Assembly: GCF_000272045.2 (NCBI RefSeq)
Contig: NZ_AJYZ02000019.1
Location: 1,933,353 to 1,997,352, forward strand
Reading direction: 5' to 3'
From: Vibrio crassostreae 9ZC13
GTDB lineage: Bacteria > Pseudomonadota > Gammaproteobacteria > Enterobacterales > Vibrionaceae
DNA length: 64,000 nucleotides
Shown: piece by piece, positions 18,389-28,261 of the stretch
Position numbering within the stretch: position 1 is the first letter of the stretch
Layout of the letters: each line of letters opens with the position of its first letter
Position numbers and translations under genes: made by a program
Notes under the pieces: model-generated
Told to the model about the DNA's origin: nothing
The model's input: the letters and a program-made list of their open reading frames with translations, nothing else
The model's database searches: none

Positions 18389-20416
18389 TCAATCGGGCTC
18401 TGGGAAACGGGTAATTTTACCGTCGCCACTGAGTGTCGTGATCGATTGCGGTTTCCCATCAGTGTCTAGCCTCAATTCTCCAATCGCACTGCGGTTTGAA
18501 AGGCGATAGAAGGTCTGATTGTCAGGGCTTCGCTTTTCGATCTTCAAGCGTTTACGCTTAGTGAAGTAGTTCAAAACTGAGCGAGGGCTGTATAACAGGC
18601 GGTCCCATACATCGCAGAATTTAAGCAGCGGAGCAGGGAACTGATTTTTAATACCACTGCAGGTGATTTGATAGATGTTCGGGCTGTTGCGACGATACCT
18701 AAGCTTGATGTCATAAGCGAAGGAGTAGTGAACATCGCCAGAAAGTACCACGAAGTTGGTCGGTGTTTTGGTATGGGTAAAGATGCTAATCAGCGTATTA
18801 GCACTGCCCGGATGTGCCATCCAGTTTTCAGCGTCAATCACTAATGGCTTGCCGATTGTGGTCGCCATCTTTTGCAGTGTTTCAATAAACTTCACGCCAA
18901 ACATCGGTGCAGCAGAAACGATCACCACTTTATCTTGATTCATTAACTGATGTTGAAACTCAATCAAGGCTTCCCAGTCCATTAAACCTGAAGGCTTGTT
19001 CATGCGTGACTCTGAACGCCAACGACGCGTACGAGTATCCAACACAATGACTTTGGGTGAGGTATCTATTGTGTAATGCCACTCTTCAAAGCGGCTCAGC
19101 ATCTCAATAAAGGCTTGATGCTTGTCTGGCTCGATGTTGCCAATAGAGTGAGTAGTCGCTGCATTGCCGGCTTCATTATGAGTTTGTTTACTAATGCGCG
19201 GTTGTTTAGTAATGAGCGGTTGAGCGACAAAAAGCTGTTTTGCTTGCTCGATAAACGTTTCATCGAAGCTCTCCGGTTTGTTACCCCAACCTTGACACAT
19301 CCAGTAAGCCGCAAGGCCGTTACCAATGACTTGGGTCGCGAACTGGTTTTGGTCGACGGCATGCTCCCAACCCACGGTAAGGTTCCAATCATCCGTCACA
19401 TCGTGATCATCGAAGATCATGTACGTTGGAATATGCGCGAACAGACGTTGCACTTGCGGTAAGCCAGCAATGAAATCATCCATGATGACGCTTTCATCAC
19501 GCCATTGTTGCTGCTCAGTCGGTGTTAATTGGCGTCCACCTTGAGTGAAGTTATTCTCAATTAAACGCTCTCGATTGACGCATTGCCACAGTGTCGGAGA
19601 CCAAACCAATAAGTACATCGCGATAAACTCAGACAGCGTGACCAAGTGGTTTTCACAATCGGTAGAGCTGAAAATCGGCACGCCACGATTCGGGAATAAC
19701 TTATCGAGCATGGATTCTGAAGCTGTGTGGTGCGGCAAATAGTGATGACGCTGGTATAAGTGGTATTCACTGTTATACAGAGCGTCACTGTTGTTGATTT
19801 GTTTAATTTGCGAGTCAGTCGGTAAGCTTTCGCCTACAAGGCCAAGCAGGTGAATCACTTGTTGAATAGCATCAAGTGTTGGGCCTGCCACATGGTCGGC
19901 GTAGATCTGATCGCCGCTCATCATCAGCATGTCGGGTCTTTCAGCGACGGTTTGATCGGCCATCTTGTTATCGGCTGCAACTAGGCTGTCTTTACTTGGA
20001 TGATGCGGGTTGCGGCAAGAGCCATGAAGAATGTAATCAGCAGAGGTCGATATCTTAAACTCAACGCGAGATTTACCGTTGTAAACAAGGTGAGGGGCGA
20101 GCTCTTTTAGTGAACCTGACTCTGTGTGAATATCATATTCAAGCCGCGTATTAGTCGGAAACTCACCTTGTAAGCGAATTAGCGTTATCCACGCATGTGT
20201 ACCGATTTGAATCGAATCATGTTCTTCAAGCGATGAGGTATAAAACGGCTGGTCTTGTGCTGCTTCAGAATCGTCTATTTCTTGAGTATGAAGCTCGGCT
20301 CTGCCTGTAAGAGGCGAGCTGGTGGCTAACCAAAGTACTACTTCAGTCGCGGTGGTTTTTCTTAAAATGGGTCCGGCGAGTAACAGGGGAAGAGATGATG
20401 TCGTAGAGGGTTTCAA
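18389..20416 (-). CDS. PhoD-like metallophosphatase
   Basis: This 675-residue protein resembles PhoD-type alkaline phosphatases/phosphodiesterases. Metal-ligand motifs include MMSGDQIYADH, FDDHDVTDDWN and LSGDVHYSF. An N-terminal beta-sandwich-like region (GPILRKTTATEVVLWLATSSP) is also typical. No Tat or Sec signal is evident at the N-terminus, so unlike classical PhoD it may be cytoplasmic. The start is TTG 20416, with AGGT 7 nt upstream; no better ATG exists nearby. It lies 101 bp after a 132-residue gene on the same strand and may be co-transcribed with it. The natural substrate is unknown. Confidence 0.83.
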   Translation of the reverse strand: MKPSTTSSLPLLLAGPILRKTTATEVVLWLATSSPLTGRAELHTQEIDDSEAAQDQPFYTSSLEEHDSIQIGTHAWITLIRLQGEFPTNTRLEYDIHTESGSLKELAPHLVYNGKSRVEFKISTSADYILHGSCRNPHHPSKDSLVAADNKMADQTVAERPDMLMMSGDQIYADHVAGPTLDAIQQVIHLLGLVGESLPTDSQIKQINNSDALYNSEYHLYQRHHYLPHHTASESMLDKLFPNRGVPIFSSTDCENHLVTLSEFIAMYLLVWSPTLWQCVNRERLIENNFTQGGRQLTPTEQQQWRDESVIMDDFIAGLPQVQRLFAHIPTYMIFDDHDVTDDWNLTVGWEHAVDQNQFATQVIGNGLAAYWMCQGWGNKPESFDETFIEQAKQLFVAQPLITKQPRISKQTHNEAGNAATTHSIGNIEPDKHQAFIEMLSRFEEWHYTIDTSPKVIVLDTRTRRWRSESRMNKPSGLMDWEALIEFQHQLMNQDKVVIVSAAPMFGVKFIETLQKMATTIGKPLVIDAENWMAHPGSANTLISIFTHTKTPTNFVVLSGDVHYSFAYDIKLRYRRNSPNIYQITCSGIKNQFPAPLLKFCDVWDRLLYSPRSVLNYFTKRKRLKIEKRSPDNQTFYRLSNRSAIGELRLDTDGKPQSITTLSGDGKITRFPEPD

Positions 20417-20517
20417 TACGGTACCTAAAATCGTTGGTGGCTAGTCGTCGTGGTGTTCTTTTGTTTCGAGCTTGTTCGTGTCTGGCTTTGTGGTTCCAAG
20501 CGTTGATGCTTCAAATT

Positions 20518-20916
20518 CTACTGAGTCAGATTCTGTTGATTATGCTCTGCAATCTCAGGCTCTGTCGTTTCAGATTCTGTTGATTCAAGAACTTCGATAA
20601 CTTCTGAGCTAGAAAGTTCATGGCCCATTAGAAATATTGCCAATAGGGCATCGGCTTTGGTCTTGGTATCGGAAGGCTCGTCTAATAACAGTTCGAGCTT
20701 TTCTCGAATCATAGCAATCTCGTGCTCAACAAAGCCACGGCCTTCTTCATCCCCTTGATTGTCTTCAGGGGCATTATCGAATTCAAGAAATAGCATGTCA
20801 CCGTCTAGGTTGGTATCCACCAAACGCTCAGGCAACCACGCCTCACCCATAACAATATCTGGATCGGAATCTTTGGGTAAGTGATCTATAATGTTTTGTA
20901 ATTCGGAGACTTTCAC
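20518..20916 (-). CDS. Acidic hypothetical protein upstream of the PhoD-like gene
   Basis: This protein of about 132 residues has acidic content (pI clearly low from Glu/Asp counts) and a low-complexity, Glu/Thr-rich tail. The frame is open to a TTG at 20970, but no ATG occurs early. I choose GTG 20916, which gives MKVSELQNIIDHLPKDSDP, because the following residues form a coherent helix. The start is uncertain. Features include GEAWLPERLV, LEFDNAPEDNQGDEEGRGFVEHE and LLAIFLMGHELSSSEVIEVLE. I do not know the function. Confidence 0.6.
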   Translation of the reverse strand: MKVSELQNIIDHLPKDSDPDIVMGEAWLPERLVDTNLDGDMLFLEFDNAPEDNQGDEEGRGFVEHEIAMIREKLELLLDEPSDTKTKADALLAIFLMGHELSSSEVIEVLESTESETTEPEIAEHNQQNLTQ

Positions 20917-21051
20917 AATACTTTCATTTAACCGAGAATATTCTACATTGTAACGGTCAATGCCGAGCAAACCTAAAAATAGTTAGCCGTCATGGTTAAT
21001 AAATGTCTAATCAGTAAAACAATATTTTTTTCAAAGAGTAATTACACAAGA

Positions 21052-22380
21052 ATGAAGCTCAAATATTTACCGACTCTTCCTTCATCTGGATTGGTTTTAC
21101 TAGGTAGCGCTTTCCTAAGTGGCATTTTCGTAAGTGCTAATGCGTGGGCCGCTGAAGAGCAAGAGTGGGGCATCGCTGCAATGTTCCGTACAGCAAGCAT
21201 CCCTTATGACACGTCTGGTGGCGACCAATCGGTTAGCTCATTCGTACCGATGCTGTTTTTCAAGAACGATTATGTGTTTATTGACGGTACTGAGATGGGG
21301 GTATACCTCTATCAAACTGACGATGAGAAGTGGTCTTTCAATGCTATCTCTCGCATGCGCTTTATTGATATTCCTGCATCTGAGCAGAACGCGATTGAAG
21401 GCGATACGGCGGACTTTGGTGCTCAACTGACCTACCAACTTGATGATTCTTGGTCTGTCGAGACGGAGTTAATGAGCGACAGTGAATACAACTTCCACGG
21501 TAACTTACGAGCTAAAGCCAAGTATGAAACTGGAGATTGGGAGTTTTACCCGAGCGCGACGCTGCGTTATAAAAGTGCTGATTTCAACAGTGAGTATTAC
21601 TCCGCATCTAATGAAACCATTGGTGCTGGTGTTGACTTAAATGTTGGTGTTGAAACGCGTTACCATGTGGTTTCTAACTTGTACTTATTGGGTTCAACCA
21701 GTGTGACTCGATTGGACGATAACGCTTACGATTCTTCGATTGTTGAAGACCGTTATCAGGGGGAATTGTACCTTGGCTTTGGTTTCTTTAACGACAAAGA
21801 GAAAGCGCCAAAACCTAAACTGAGCAATGCGCCTTACTTACGTGTCGCACACGGCTGGGGAACGCCATCCAATATTGGCGACATCATGAAGTTCAATAGA
21901 GAAAAAGACGAATACAACAACCAGTTGACCTCGTTCTTCTATGGACACCCGTTAACCGATGAGATCTTCGGTTTGCCACTGGATATCTATTTAACCCCAG
22001 GTATTGCGCACCACTGGAGTTCAGACGTTCAATCGAGCAGCACCGAATACATTATCGCAATCAAGGCGTACTACACCTTTGATTGGCCAACTCAGTGGCG
22101 TGTTGGTGTGGCAGAAGGTATGTCTTACATCGATTCGATTACCTATATCGAAGGCTCTGAGATGGACCGTAAAGGTTACACCGCAAGCCATCTATTGAAC
22201 TACTTAGACTTCTCATTCGATGTCAACGTTGGCGACTTGATTGGTAAGAATGACTTGAACAACTTATGGTTCGGTTATTCATTGCATCACCGTTCTGCAA
22301 TCTTTGAAAAATCCTCTCAGTATGGTCGTATCAAAGGCGGTAGTAACTACAACACGGTTTACTTCCAATATGAGTTTTAA
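21052..22380 (+). CDS. MipA/OmpV family outer-membrane protein
   Basis: This protein of about 442 residues has a signal sequence (GLVLLGSAFLSGIFVSANAWA, cleavage after AWA at about 34) and alternating beta-strand patterns ending in an aromatic C-terminus (VYFQYEF), typical of outer-membrane barrels. The sequence resembles the MipA/OmpV family, whose members scaffold peptidoglycan enzymes or act as antigens and channels. The frame extends upstream to 20992, but ATG 21052 places the signal peptide correctly. It is divergent from the acidic gene at 20916 and followed by a terminator at 22479-22522. Confidence 0.83.
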   Translation: MKLKYLPTLPSSGLVLLGSAFLSGIFVSANAWAAEEQEWGIAAMFRTASIPYDTSGGDQSVSSFVPMLFFKNDYVFIDGTEMGVYLYQTDDEKWSFNAISRMRFIDIPASEQNAIEGDTADFGAQLTYQLDDSWSVETELMSDSEYNFHGNLRAKAKYETGDWEFYPSATLRYKSADFNSEYYSASNETIGAGVDLNVGVETRYHVVSNLYLLGSTSVTRLDDNAYDSSIVEDRYQGELYLGFGFFNDKEKAPKPKLSNAPYLRVAHGWGTPSNIGDIMKFNREKDEYNNQLTSFFYGHPLTDEIFGLPLDIYLTPGIAHHWSSDVQSSSTEYIIAIKAYYTFDWPTQWRVGVAEGMSYIDSITYIEGSEMDRKGYTASHLLNYLDFSFDVNVGDLIGKNDLNNLWFGYSLHHRSAIFEKSSQYGRIKGGSNYNTVYFQYEF

Positions 22381-22478
22381 GCGCAGTTTTTAACGTTAGC
22401 TTTAAACCAGAGTTGACTAAGTACGAATTACATTTGACCGCGCTTTCATAGCTCCTGCGAGTGTTAGCGAGGTTAATC

Positions 22479-22522
22479 AGCCTGATAGCTAAAGGTTTTC
22501 CCTTTGCTGTCAGGCTTTTTTG
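22479..22522 (+). terminator. Intrinsic terminator before hrpA
   Basis: AGCCTGATAGC/AAAGG pairs with CCTTT/GCTGTCAGGCT with one bulge and one G-U pair, followed by six T. It ends transcription from the MipA/OmpV gene about 100 bp after its stop. Confidence 0.75.
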
Positions 22523-22536
22523 TTTGAGACTTGTGA

Positions 22537-22542
22537 TATAAT
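22537..22542 (+). promoter_or_regulatory. Candidate -10 of the hrpA promoter
   Basis: TATAAT is preceded by a TGTGA stretch and lies 37 bp upstream of the hrpA TTG. No strong -35 is visible, and the terminator T-tract overlaps the -35 region. Confidence 0.4.
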
Positions 22543-22578
22543 CGCGCGAGTTTAATAAGTACAAGAATAGGACACGCT

Positions 22579-25500
22579 TTGACTTCGTCTCCGGAAAAAG
22601 CAGATAACAACAAGAATGCAGCACAGCCAAGTTCTTCACAGAGCAAAGCGAAACCAAACCAAGCTGCATCGAAAAAATCTGCTGAACAATCAGCGACAAA
22701 CAACAAATCATCTCAGAATAGCCCAGCCTCTCTTCGTAAAGCGCTCAACGAATGTATGATGCGCGATCGCTTCCGTTTGAGTAAGCGAATTGCTGGTGCG
22801 AGCAAAATTAAGAACGAACAAGCTAAGCACGCTGTCTTTGATGAGATTGCGTTAGACATTGCTAAGTCGATGATGACGGCAACTCAGCGTGCGGCACAGA
22901 AACCAACGATTGAATACCCAGAAATTCTCCCGGTTAGCCAAAAGCGCGAAGACATCGCGAAAGCCATCGCTGAAAACCAAGTGGTTATCGTGGCGGGTGA
23001 AACGGGTTCGGGTAAAACCACTCAGCTACCAAAAATCTGTTCTGAGCTTGGCCGCGGCCGCTTTGGCTTAATTGGTCACACTCAGCCCCGTCGTCTTGCG
23101 GCGCGTTCGGTTGCGAACCGTATTGCTGAAGAGATGGAAACACAGCTGGGTGAGTTCGTTGGTTATAAGGTTCGATTCAACGACCAGATTTCTGACAATA
23201 CCCAAATCAAACTGATGACCGACGGTATTCTACTGGCGGAGATTCAACACGACCGTTTCTTAAATCAGTACGACACCATCATTATCGATGAAGCGCACGA
23301 ACGTAGCCTGAACATCGATTTCATCATGGGTTACCTGAAAGAGTTACTGCCAAAGCGTCCTGATCTGAAAGTGATCATCACGTCGGCAACCATCGATCCA
23401 GAGCGTTTCTCTAAGCACTTTAACAATGCACCGATCATTGAAGTGTCTGGTCGTACTTACCCAGTTGATACGCGTTACCGCCCATTAGGTGGTGATGAAA
23501 GTGATTCAGACCGCGACCAAATCGAAGGCATCTTTGAAGCCGTTGATGAGCTGTGTGATGAAGGCCTTGGCGATATCTTGATCTTCATGAACGGTGAGCG
23601 AGAAATTCGTGATACCGCAGATGCATTAAGTAAACGCAACCTTCGTGATACCGAAATTGTCCCGCTTTACGCGCGTCTATCGGCGGGTGAGCAGAACCGT
23701 ATCTTCCAGTCTCATACTGGTCGACGCATCGTTCTGGCAACCAACGTGGCAGAAACCTCGTTAACCGTTCCGGGCATCAAGTATGTTATCGACCCGGGTA
23801 CGGCGCGTATTAGCCGCTACAGCTACCGAACTAAAGTACAACGCCTACCGATTGAACCAGTATCTCAAGCGAGTGCTAACCAGCGTAAAGGTCGTTGTGG
23901 TCGTGTTGCGGAAGGTATCTGTATTCGTCTGTACTCAGAGGAAGATTTCGAATCACGCCCAGAGTTTACTGACCCAGAGATTCTTCGTACTAACCTAGCA
24001 TCGGTTATCCTTCAGATGACAGCGCTAGGCCTAGGCGATATTCAAGCGTTCCCATTTGTTGAAGCGCCCGATAAGCGCAACATTCAAGACGGTGTAAGGC
24101 TGCTTGAAGAGCTTGGTGCGATCGCCACCGTTGAACCGTCAGCGAACAAAAACAAGAACCACGGCGACGACAAGAAGAAGCTAACCGCGATTGGTCGTAA
24201 GCTGGCAAAACTGCCTATCGATCCACGTTTAGCGCGTATGGTAATTGAAGCGCCACGTAACCGATGCCTACACGAAGTGATGGTGATCGCGTCTGCGTTG
24301 TCGATTCAAGATCCGCGTGAGCGTCCATCAGATAAGCAACAATCGTCTGATGACAAGCACAAGCGTTTCTTCGATAAAGAGTCTGACTTCATCACGTTTG
24401 TGAACTTATGGGATTACATCAAGCAGCAGCAAAAAGCATTGTCGAGTAACCAGTTCCGCAAACAGTGTAAGCAAGATTACCTCAACTATTTACGTATCCG
24501 TGAATGGCAAGATGTGTACTTCCAAATTCACCAAGCAATGCGTGAACTGGATACTAAGTTGAATACAGAACCGGGCAGCTACGATGGCATTCACATGTCA
24601 CTGCTATCAGGTCTGCTTTCGCACATCGGTATGAAAGATCAAGAGAAGAATGAGTATCAAGGTGCACGTAATGCACGCTTCCATATCTTCCCTGCGTCTG
24701 GCTTATTTAAGAAACAGCCTAAGTGGATCATGTCTGCGGAGCTGGTAGAAACCTCAAAACTTTGGGGGCGCGTTATCGCGAAGATTCAACCGGAATGGAT
24801 TGAACCGCTAGCGAAACACCTGATTAAACGTAGTTACAGCGAACCACATTGGTCGAAGAAGCAAGCGGCAGTAATGGCACACGAAAAAGTGATGCTTTAC
24901 GGAATCCCAATCATTCCAAAACGCTTAGTTAACTACGGTGCGATTGATGCCACTGTCAGCCGTGAATTGTTTGTACGCAGTGCATTGGTTGAAGGTGAGT
25001 GGGAAACCAAACATACGTTCTTCAAACAGAACCGCAAGCTCCTGCAAGAAGTGGAAGAGCTTGAGCATAAATCGCGTCGTCGCGACATCTTGATCGATGA
25101 TGATGAACTGTTCGACTTCTATGATCAACGTGTTGGCGAAGAGGCAGTGTCAGGCCGTCATTTTGATACGTGGTGGAAGAAGACCAGTCAGAAAACTCCT
25201 GAGCTGCTTAACTTTGAAAAGTCGATGCTGTTCCGAGGCGATGCTAGCCACGTTACTGATTTGGATTATCCGAACTTCTGGCACCAAAACGGTATTAAGT
25301 TGAAACTGAGCTACCAATTTGAACCAGGTGACGACAACGATGGTGTAACGGTACACATTCCGCTGCCTATCTTGAACCAAATTGACCAAAACGGTTTTGA
25401 TTGGCAGATCCCAGGCCTGCGTCAGGAACTGGTGATTAGCCTAATTAAGTCACTACCTAAAACGCTACGCCGTAACTTTGTACCTGCGCCAAACTACGCA

Positions 25501-26622
25501 GATGCATTCTTGGCACGTGTGACACCGCTTGAAGCACCGTTACTGGATTCTCTTGAGAAAGAGCTACGCCGCATGACGGGTGTGGAAGTGGTACGTGATG
25601 ACTGGAAGTTAGACCAGATTCCAGAGCACTTAAAGGTAACATTCCGCGCTGTAGATCATCGCAAGCGTAAGCTGAAAGAACAGAAAGATCTGCATGAGTT
25701 GAAAGAGAGCCTGAAAGACAAGGTTCAAGAAACGCTTTCTAAAGTGGCAGACGACGATATCGAGCAGCAGAACCTGCACACGTGGAGCTTTGGTGAATTA
25801 CCAAAAGTCTACCAACAGAAACGTGGTGGCTACGATGTTAAAGCCTTCCCTGCGCTGGTGGATACCAAAGACAGCGTAGAGATCAAACTGTTCGAAACCG
25901 AGCAAGAGCAAATCTCGGCAATGAAATCGGGTCAGCGTCGTTTAATCTTGTTGAACGTGCCATCACCGATCAAATACTTGCACTCGAACCTGCCGAACAA
26001 ATCGAAACTTGGCTTGTACTTCAACCCATACGGACAGGTACTCGATCTTATCGATGACTGTATCGCTTGTGGTATTGATAAGCTGATTGAAGAGAAGGGC
26101 GGTTTGGTTTGGGAACCAGAGCAGTTTGAAGCTCTGAAAGAACACGTACGTGCAGAGCTGGGTGATACCGTAGTAGAGATTGCTCAACAGGTTGAAACCA
26201 TCCTAACCACGGCATTCAGCATCAGTAAAAAGCTGAAAGGACGCGTGGATCTTTCTATGGCATTCGCACTTTCTGACATAAAAGCTCAAGTAGAAGGTTT
26301 GATTTTTAAGGGTTTTGCCACAGAATGTGGGTGGAAACGCTTGCCGGATATTCTACGCTATATGAGAGCGATTGAACGCCGCATGGAAAAACTGCCAATT
26401 GACCCGAACAAAGATCGTCTTCACATGATCAAAGTTGAGTCAGTAATGAATGATTACAAAGAACTGCTGAATAAAATTCCAAAAGGGATCGCGGTTCCAG
26501 AAAATGTAAAAGAGGTGCGTTGGATGATAGAAGAGCTTCGTGTAAGCTTCTTCGCACAGCAGCTCGGTACGCCTTACCCAGTATCAGATAAGCGTGTTAA
26601 AAACGCGATTGATGCTTGCTAA
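22579..26622 (+). CDS. hrpA: ATP-dependent RNA helicase HrpA
   Basis: This 1347-residue DEAH-box helicase has Walker A GETGSGKTT (about residue 139), DEAH at about 237, SATIDPERF, and the QRKGRCGR motif VI. The long C-terminal region carries the DUF3418 domain found in HrpA. HrpA rescues stalled ribosomes and processes mRNA in E. coli. The start is a TTG with AGGA 7 nt upstream; the first 55 residues are Ser/Asn/Lys-rich and probably disordered, slightly longer than in E. coli (about 1300 residues). Internal frames on either strand are shadows. Confidence 0.95.
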   Translation: MTSSPEKADNNKNAAQPSSSQSKAKPNQAASKKSAEQSATNNKSSQNSPASLRKALNECMMRDRFRLSKRIAGASKIKNEQAKHAVFDEIALDIAKSMMTATQRAAQKPTIEYPEILPVSQKREDIAKAIAENQVVIVAGETGSGKTTQLPKICSELGRGRFGLIGHTQPRRLAARSVANRIAEEMETQLGEFVGYKVRFNDQISDNTQIKLMTDGILLAEIQHDRFLNQYDTIIIDEAHERSLNIDFIMGYLKELLPKRPDLKVIITSATIDPERFSKHFNNAPIIEVSGRTYPVDTRYRPLGGDESDSDRDQIEGIFEAVDELCDEGLGDILIFMNGEREIRDTADALSKRNLRDTEIVPLYARLSAGEQNRIFQSHTGRRIVLATNVAETSLTVPGIKYVIDPGTARISRYSYRTKVQRLPIEPVSQASANQRKGRCGRVAEGICIRLYSEEDFESRPEFTDPEILRTNLASVILQMTALGLGDIQAFPFVEAPDKRNIQDGVRLLEELGAIATVEPSANKNKNHGDDKKKLTAIGRKLAKLPIDPRLARMVIEAPRNRCLHEVMVIASALSIQDPRERPSDKQQSSDDKHKRFFDKESDFITFVNLWDYIKQQQKALSSNQFRKQCKQDYLNYLRIREWQDVYFQIHQAMRELDTKLNTEPGSYDGIHMSLLSGLLSHIGMKDQEKNEYQGARNARFHIFPASGLFKKQPKWIMSAELVETSKLWGRVIAKIQPEWIEPLAKHLIKRSYSEPHWSKKQAAVMAHEKVMLYGIPIIPKRLVNYGAIDATVSRELFVRSALVEGEWETKHTFFKQNRKLLQEVEELEHKSRRRDILIDDDELFDFYDQRVGEEAVSGRHFDTWWKKTSQKTPELLNFEKSMLFRGDASHVTDLDYPNFWHQNGIKLKLSYQFEPGDDNDGVTVHIPLPILNQIDQNGFDWQIPGLRQELVISLIKSLPKTLRRNFVPAPNYADAFLARVTPLEAPLLDSLEKELRRMTGVEVVRDDWKLDQIPEHLKVTFRAVDHRKRKLKEQKDLHELKESLKDKVQETLSKVADDDIEQQNLHTWSFGELPKVYQQKRGGYDVKAFPALVDTKDSVEIKLFETEQEQISAMKSGQRRLILLNVPSPIKYLHSNLPNKSKLGLYFNPYGQVLDLIDDCIACGIDKLIEEKGGLVWEPEQFEALKEHVRAELGDTVVEIAQQVETILTTAFSISKKLKGRVDLSMAFALSDIKAQVEGLIFKGFATECGWKRLPDILRYMRAIERRMEKLPIDPNKDRLHMIKVESVMNDYKELLNKIPKGIAVPENVKEVRWMIEELRVSFFAQQLGTPYPVSDKRVKNAIDAC

Positions 26623-26765
26623 AGGAATAAAGCTAGACGCAATGGCAAGGTTTGGGTATAAATCTTGCTTATTGCATTACTAATTGAATAGTTATTACAT
26701 ACAGGGCGACTTGGTGGCAATTTATTACCACTCAAGGCCTGCCACTAGGACGAAAAAGGTCGAAT

Positions 26766-27260
26766 ATGAAAAAAACGTTATTGGCACTAGCACTACTAGG
26801 TGCATCTTCAACAGCAATGGCTGATTCTTGGTTGTACGGCGGTGTAATGGGTGGTCAAAACTCATTCGCTGGTGAAGATGAAAACGCGGTGGGCATCCAC
26901 GTAGGTACAGGTATCCTTCCACTAATCGGTGTTGAAGCGGGTTACTGGGATCTAGGTTCTTTCGGCAGCGTTAATTACGGCAACCGCGATCTTAAGAATT
27001 TAGACGCAAGCACTGCTTACCTAGCGATTAAACCAAGCATCGATTTTGGTCCTCTTCACGTATACGCGAAGGGTGGTCTTCACTCTTACGAGCTTAAAGC
27101 TGATGGCTTCAAGCAAGACGATGTTGATATCATGTACGGTGTAGGCGCTGAATACTTCATCTTTGGTCCACTATCTGTAGGCGCTAGCTACCAAAACTTC
27201 AAAATGAAAGATGACGACTCTGGCGTATTCACGCTAAACGCAACTATCCACCTACTGTAA
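26766..27260 (+). CDS. Small outer-membrane beta-barrel protein
   Basis: This 164-residue protein has a clear signal peptide (MKKTLLALALLGASSTAMA, cleavage before DSW). Repeated amphipathic strands follow (GVEAGYWDLG, AYLAIKPSIDFG, LHVYAKGGLHSY, DIMYGVGAEYFI, SVGASYQNFKM), ending in a short C-terminal strand (FTLNATIHLL). Size and pattern suggest an eight-stranded OmpX/Ail- or OmpA-barrel type. No enzymatic residues are apparent. AAAGGTCG precedes the ATG. The ligand or function is unknown; an adhesion or membrane-stability role is only a family-level guess. Confidence 0.75.
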   Translation: MKKTLLALALLGASSTAMADSWLYGGVMGGQNSFAGEDENAVGIHVGTGILPLIGVEAGYWDLGSFGSVNYGNRDLKNLDASTAYLAIKPSIDFGPLHVYAKGGLHSYELKADGFKQDDVDIMYGVGAEYFIFGPLSVGASYQNFKMKDDDSGVFTLNATIHLL

Positions 27261-27325
27261 TTACTTGCAGTCAGTGACAGACGTACCGTTGGTCACGGAT
27301 ATTTGTAGAGTTCGTAAGAATTCGT

Positions 27326-27356
27326 AAAAAATGCCAGCTTGATAGCTGGCATTTTT
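27326..27356. terminator. Bidirectional terminator between barrel gene and replication-like pair
   Basis: AAAAATGCCAGCT pairs with AGCTGGCATTTTT with a 5-nt loop, lying between convergent genes. Confidence 0.9.
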
Positions 27357-27415
27357 GTATCTGTTAACCGTGTAATCGCTACTCTGTTTTCTTATAACAG
27401 ATAGCAAGCGGATGG

Positions 27416-28261
27416 TTATTTTTTACTGTTCAGAATACGCTGAATTCTTGGGTTAATCGCTTTACCGTGTTTACTTTCGTACTCTTCACGTTTTAAATCG
27501 TTCAGGTTCTTTACAGAGTTAGCGGCAAGAAGGAATTCTGGTAACTCAGTTTCAAGCATGCCTTTCTCATCTAAACGTTTTGCTTCCAAGTAGTACTTCT
27601 TAAACAGACCATCCAGCTTGTTTTCAGCCGTACGCTTCAAGTCATACAGTTTGTTCTGAATCAGCCATTTTTCAATTTTGTTGGCAGCGGTGCGAGACAA
27701 CACACGGATACGGCTATCCAGCAACTCTTCTTCAGTTAAAGAATCTTTCAGGATCCACAGCTCACCCATTTGCGGCGGCCAGCTGTTGCCAAGCTGAATA
27801 CGTTCGTGGCAGTGCATTAAAACGCGGTTAAGGCCGTCTGAATCAACAGAGTTGGCAAACTCAATGAACTTACCGCTTGGCTCACTACCGTACTGATATT
27901 CCCACTGCGTTTCGTACACGCTCAAGAAAGAGCCGAACACGTGAATACACCAATCGGTTAGTTCCAGCTCTGCAGGATCTTGATCAACAACAGGTACTTG
28001 TTGAGACGCACCAGAATCCGCAGCTTGTGCAGCCGCTACTTTCACTTCGGTACTTTGCGCTTCAATCACTTCAGGTACTAATGGACCTGTAGCGTCAGGT
28101 ACAACAGGTTGAGCTAGCTCAGAAGGTTGGCTTTTTGCCTTTTTGAATGAGCTGCTGCCTGAAGCGTTCAGATGGGCTAAGCTTTTGTCTATACCCATTT
28201 CCTTGAGCTTGTCCTGCATTTCCTGAATATTGAGAGGTCTTCTGCTGTTGTTGTCTTTCAT
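27416..28261 (-). CDS. Replication protein P-like protein (putative helicase-loader-type)
   Basis: This 281-residue protein has a low-complexity N-terminal third (Ala/Pro/Val/Glu-rich, about 35-95). A globular part follows, starting LTDWCIHVFGSFLSVYETQWEYQYGS and containing LGNSWPPQMGELWILKDSLTEEELL. The WPP..GEL arrangement resembles lambda P-type replication proteins, a low-certainty resemblance. Its first 48 codons overlap the upstream gene in another frame. The start ATG 28261 has GAGAAG 4 nt upstream. The context beside an O/DnaT-like gene supports a replication-restart or primosomal role. Vertical inheritance versus prophage origin cannot be decided here. Confidence 0.55.
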   Translation of the reverse strand: MKDNNSRRPLNIQEMQDKLKEMGIDKSLAHLNASGSSSFKKAKSQPSELAQPVVPDATGPLVPEVIEAQSTEVKVAAAQAADSGASQQVPVVDQDPAELELTDWCIHVFGSFLSVYETQWEYQYGSEPSGKFIEFANSVDSDGLNRVLMHCHERIQLGNSWPPQMGELWILKDSLTEEELLDSRIRVLSRTAANKIEKWLIQNKLYDLKRTAENKLDGLFKKYYLEAKRLDEKGMLETELPEFLLAANSVKNLNDLKREEYESKHGKAINPRIQRILNSKK

